The position numbers and the translations under genes are program-made. The notes beneath the pieces are model-generated. The model was given only the letters and a program-made list of their open reading frames with translations, was not told the origin of the DNA and did not search any database. Positions 61,847 to 64,000 of a stretch of 64,000 nucleotides of DNA are shown piece by piece (within the stretch, counting starts at the first letter, position 1; each line of letters opens with the position of its first letter). The stretch is from Flavobacteriales bacterium (GTDB lineage Bacteria; Bacteroidota; Bacteroidia; Flavobacteriales_E; Vicingaceae): assembly GCA_002401955.1 (NCBI GenBank), contig NVUQ01000001.1, positions 124,001 through 188,000 of the forward strand, read 5' to 3'.

Positions 61847-61850
61847 GCTG

Positions 61851-61879
61851 CAAAAGTAGAATTATCTTTTAAATTGCAA
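61851..61879 (-). promoter_or_regulatory. Promoter of SRP RNA
   Basis: On the minus strand TTG at 61877-61879 is followed after 18 bases by TACTTTTG (61851-61858). The RNA begins about five bases further on, at the GGGC of its terminal stem. Confidence 0.65.
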
Positions 61880-61880
61880 T

Positions 61881-62013
61881 GTCATTCTGAATAAAATTTT
61901 ATATCCAATTTTATCGGAGCTATAAAATGTAGTGAAGAATCTATGTAAATAGAGATTCTTCATTTCGTTTTGTTGTTAAAATAAATTTTAGACAAAACAG
62001 AATTCAGAATGAC
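61881..62013. repeat. GTCAT-ended palindromic repeat, copy B
   Basis: Perfect 12-bp inverted ends, GTCATTCTGAAT and ATTCAGAATGAC. An inner hairpin, GAAGAATCT/AGATTCTTC, sits at 61934-61961. It lies between the SRP promoter and the GT2 promoter box. Confidence 0.75.
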
Positions 62014-62031
62014 ATTCAACTATACTTTTGT

Positions 62032-62039
62032 TATCTTTG
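62032..62039 (+). promoter_or_regulatory. TATCTTTG -7 box of GT2, near-leaderless
   Basis: TATCTTTG fits TAnnTTTG exactly and lies six bases before the ATG at 62046. No TTTG is at the expected -33 place, where the preceding repeat ends. Confidence 0.45.
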
Positions 62040-62045
62040 ACGGAA

Positions 62046-62999
62046 ATGAACCAAGAATTAGACATATCCATTGTTATTCCTCTATTAAACGAAGAGGAAT
62101 CTTTAAAGGAATTAACTGATTGGATAGGTAAAGTAATGCACGATAATAATTTTGCTTACGAAATTATTTATGTAGATGATGGAAGTACTGATGGTTCATG
62201 GAAAATTATTGAAGAATTAAAGCTTCAAAACTCCAATGTAAAAGGGATTAAGTTTAGACGAAATTATGGTAAATCTGCTGGCTTAAATGTAGGTTTTGCA
62301 GCGGCTATAGGCAGTGTTGTTTTTACCATGGATGCCGATTTGCAAGATAGTCCGGACGAATTACCAGAAATGTATCGAATGGTTATTGAAGATGGTTGGG
62401 ATTTGGTTTCTGGATGGAAAAAGAAGCGTTATGATCCACTAACAAAAACGATACCCACCAAGCTTTTTAATTTGGCAACTAGAAAAATGTCAGGTATAAA
62501 CAACTTGCACGATTTTAATTGTGGATTAAAAGCATACCGTAAAGATGTAATTAAAACCGTTGAGGTTTATGGTGAAATGCATCGTTACATACCTGTACTA
62601 GCTAAATGGGCTGGGTTTGCTAAAATAACTGAAAAAGTAGTTTCACACCAAGAAAGAAAATATGGTGTTACCAAGTTTGGTTTAGAACGTTTTATCAACG
62701 GTTTCTTAGATTTACTATCCATTTCATTTATTTCAAAATTCGGAAAACGACCAATGCACTTGTTTGGTTCATTAGGAACTTTAATGTTTGCAGTAGGTTT
62801 TTTAATTTCATTTTGGTTAGGAGTAAATAAATTATTTATTAATACTGGAGCACCATTAATAGCCGACAGAGCTGAATTTTATTTAGCATTAACTGCTATG
62901 ATTTTAGGGTCATTATTATTTGTAGCAGGTTTTTTAGGCGAATTAATATCAAGAACTTCTCCAACAAGAAATCAGTACAACATCGAAAAAGAAATCTAG
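62046..62999 (+). CDS. Glycosyltransferase family 2, dolichyl/undecaprenyl-phosphate type
   Basis: The 317-residue enzyme has a GT-A domain (DISIVIPLLNEEESLKELTD; YVDDGSTDGSWKI; MDADLQDSPDELPEM as DxD) and two C-terminal membrane helices (GSLGTLMFAVGFLISFWLG; LTAMILGSLLFVAGFLGELI), as in GtrB/DPM1-type enzymes. It would attach a sugar to a polyprenyl phosphate. The track's TTG start at 62028 overlaps the promoter box, so ATG at 62046 is better. Confidence 0.92.
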   Translation: MNQELDISIVIPLLNEEESLKELTDWIGKVMHDNNFAYEIIYVDDGSTDGSWKIIEELKLQNSNVKGIKFRRNYGKSAGLNVGFAAAIGSVVFTMDADLQDSPDELPEMYRMVIEDGWDLVSGWKKKRYDPLTKTIPTKLFNLATRKMSGINNLHDFNCGLKAYRKDVIKTVEVYGEMHRYIPVLAKWAGFAKITEKVVSHQERKYGVTKFGLERFINGFLDLLSISFISKFGKRPMHLFGSLGTLMFAVGFLISFWLGVNKLFINTGAPLIADRAEFYLALTAMILGSLLFVAGFLGELISRTSPTRNQYNIEKEI

Positions 63000-63062
63000 C
63001 AGACAATGTTTGCGGATAATTATTGAGTAGGATGCTCATTAGTATATTCTAATAACTCTAAC

Positions 63063-64000
63063 ATGAAAATTACTATAGTAGGAACAGCACACCCTTTTAG
63101 AGGAGGAATAGCAGTTTTTATTGAACGACTTGCAAGAGCCTTTAAAGAAAATAAGGATGAGGTAAGGATAAGTACGTTTACACTTCAATATCCAAAAATT
63201 CTCTTTCCTGGTGAAACACAGTATTCATCTAGTTCAAAACCAACGGATATAGCTATTACACAAGAAGTAAATACCATTAATCCATTTAATTGGCTAAAGA
63301 TTGGAAATAGGATAAGGAAAGAAAAGCCAGATATTGTAATCTTTAAATATTGGATTCCTTTTATGGCTCCTAGCTTAGGAACTATTGCACGTAGAATTAG
63401 AAAAAACAAACACACCAAAGTTATTGTAGTGGTTGATAATATTATACCTCACGAAAAACGTATTGGAGATAATACTTTGAATAATTACTTTGTAAATAGC
63501 GTTGACGGATTTATTGCCATGTCGCAAAGTGTGTTGGATGATTTAAACACTTTTAATCGTGAAAAACCAAAACTCCTTTCGCTACATCCTTTGTATGATA
63601 ATTTTGGTGCTTCAAAAAGTAGAGAGGAAGCTTTAAAAGAATTAAATCTTGATTCTCAATTTCGATATATGTTGTTTTTTGGAATTATCCGTCAGTATAA
63701 AGGCTTAGATATTTTATTAAAAGCTTTTGCAGATGAACGATTGAACAATGGGAAAATTAAATTGATTGTAGCGGGAGAATTTTATGAAGATGATACAGTT
63801 TACATGGATTTGATTGAAAAGCATCAACTTCAAGATTCGGTAATTTTAGCTACTAAATTTATACCGGATGAAGAAGTAGTAAACTATTTTTGTGCAGCAG
63901 ACATTATTGTTCAGCCCTACAAACACGCTACACAAAGTGGTGTAACACAAATAGCGTATCATTTTGAAAAACCAATGTTGGTTACTGATGTAGGAGGATT
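63063..64000 (+). CDS. Glycosyltransferase family 4 (GT-B), 3' end outside window
   Basis: This gene is missing from the track because no stop occurs before the window edge. It encodes KITIVGTAHPFRGGIAVFIE, a typical GT4 N-terminal domain, and the C-terminal domain shows LFFGIIRQYKGLDILLKAFA, LIVAGEFYEDD, FIPDEEVVNYFCAADIIVQP and TQSGVTQIAYHFEKPML, the nucleotide-sugar region. About 312 residues are visible. It follows the GT2 gene by 63 bp and probably works in the same glycan pathway. Confidence 0.92.
   Translation, partial: MKITIVGTAHPFRGGIAVFIERLARAFKENKDEVRISTFTLQYPKILFPGETQYSSSSKPTDIAITQEVNTINPFNWLKIGNRIRKEKPDIVIFKYWIPFMAPSLGTIARRIRKNKHTKVIVVVDNIIPHEKRIGDNTLNNYFVNSVDGFIAMSQSVLDDLNTFNREKPKLLSLHPLYDNFGASKSREEALKELNLDSQFRYMLFFGIIRQYKGLDILLKAFADERLNNGKIKLIVAGEFYEDDTVYMDLIEKHQLQDSVILATKFIPDEEVVNYFCAADIIVQPYKHATQSGVTQIAYHFEKPMLVTDVGG

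Larger units (their letters stand above)
61158..62027. other. 870-bp spacer with repeats, SRP RNA and gene remnants
   Basis: No normal protein gene is present. From left: a T9SS sorting-domain remnant (61203-61304, minus), a GTCAT palindromic repeat (61389-61478), a 64-codon plus-strand frame without ATG that reads like protein (FDAKKVEHIWSKIVPKSIKS, 61554-61745), the SRP RNA gene, and a second GTCAT element (61881-62013). Confidence 0.6.

Noticed and set aside
63185-63418. Minus ORF of 77 aa
   Set aside because: It lies inside the GT4 gene on the other strand, which the ORF track missed because it runs off the window.
1-64000. tRNA and rRNA genes
   Set aside because: No cloverleaf or rRNA-like segment was noticed anywhere. 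This is by eye only, and tRNAscan-SE would settle it.

Overview
The window is an AT-rich chromosomal segment that looks like a marine or environmental member of the Flavobacteriales (Bacteroidota). The evidence is: several secreted proteins ending in type IX secretion (T9SS) type-A sorting domains (YPNP motifs with a short basic tail), Bacteroidota-type promoters (TTTG, about 20 bp, TAnnTTTG), very little Shine-Dalgarno use, fused E1 alpha/beta 2-oxoacid dehydrogenase, TPR-LuxR and TPR-SpoIIE regulators, and LytTR/LytS-type signalling. I cannot name the species from sequence alone.

Layout. 1-6.5 kb: the end of an M1 aminopeptidase, a HisKA_2 sensor kinase, a secreted M28 peptidase and a fused branched-chain-type E1 enzyme. 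6.6-11.6 kb: a TPR/PP2C phosphatase, a beta-barrel protein and a secreted amidase. 11.7-13.2 kb: a gene-poor stretch with small ORFs and a REP-like hairpin. 13.2-30.1 kb: a long mostly minus-strand block with a TPR-LuxR regulator, AsmA-like protein, radA, oligopeptide ABC ATPase, a PolB-like exonuclease, a CtpA-type protease, dCMP deaminase, a barrel protein and a 1,071-residue TPR protein. 30.4-41.3 kb: ftsE, an LptF/G permease with tgt, a GT2/ECF sigma pair, rsmG, a PAS kinase, a VWA-like membrane protein, an M48 protease and twin mini-lipoproteins. 41.3-50.2 kb: three large T9SS cargo proteins, a K+ channel, a YciO-family protein and a small transaldolase. 50.2-52.3 kb: a small accessory island. 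52.3-61.2 kb: a LytS/LytTR pair, a SIMPL-VWA-SIMPL-rhodanese cluster, an L,D-transpeptidase and small envelope proteins. 61.2-64 kb: a repeat-rich spacer holding the SRP RNA, then two glycosyltransferases, the last cut by the window edge.

The most unusual stretch is 50.2-52.3 kb. Minus-strand genes there are separated by structured repeats resembling gene-cassette junctions: a zeta-toxin-like kinase broken by a GA duplication, a 55-residue partner protein whose 3' end is written by the repeat itself, a lipocalin-like secreted protein, and a headless gene fragment. No integrase is in the window, so a cassette origin is inference.

Much of the gene content concerns the cell envelope: peptidoglycan enzymes (amidase, L,D-transpeptidase), LPS export, FtsE, T9SS cargo, periplasmic proteases, and glycosyltransferases. 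Several families of palindromic intergenic repeats are also present, including MITE-like elements with identical 9-bp terminal repeats at two loci and GTCAT-ended palindromes around 58.7 and 61.4-62.0 kb. Remnants of decayed genes lie at 1.7, 52.1 and 61.2 kb.
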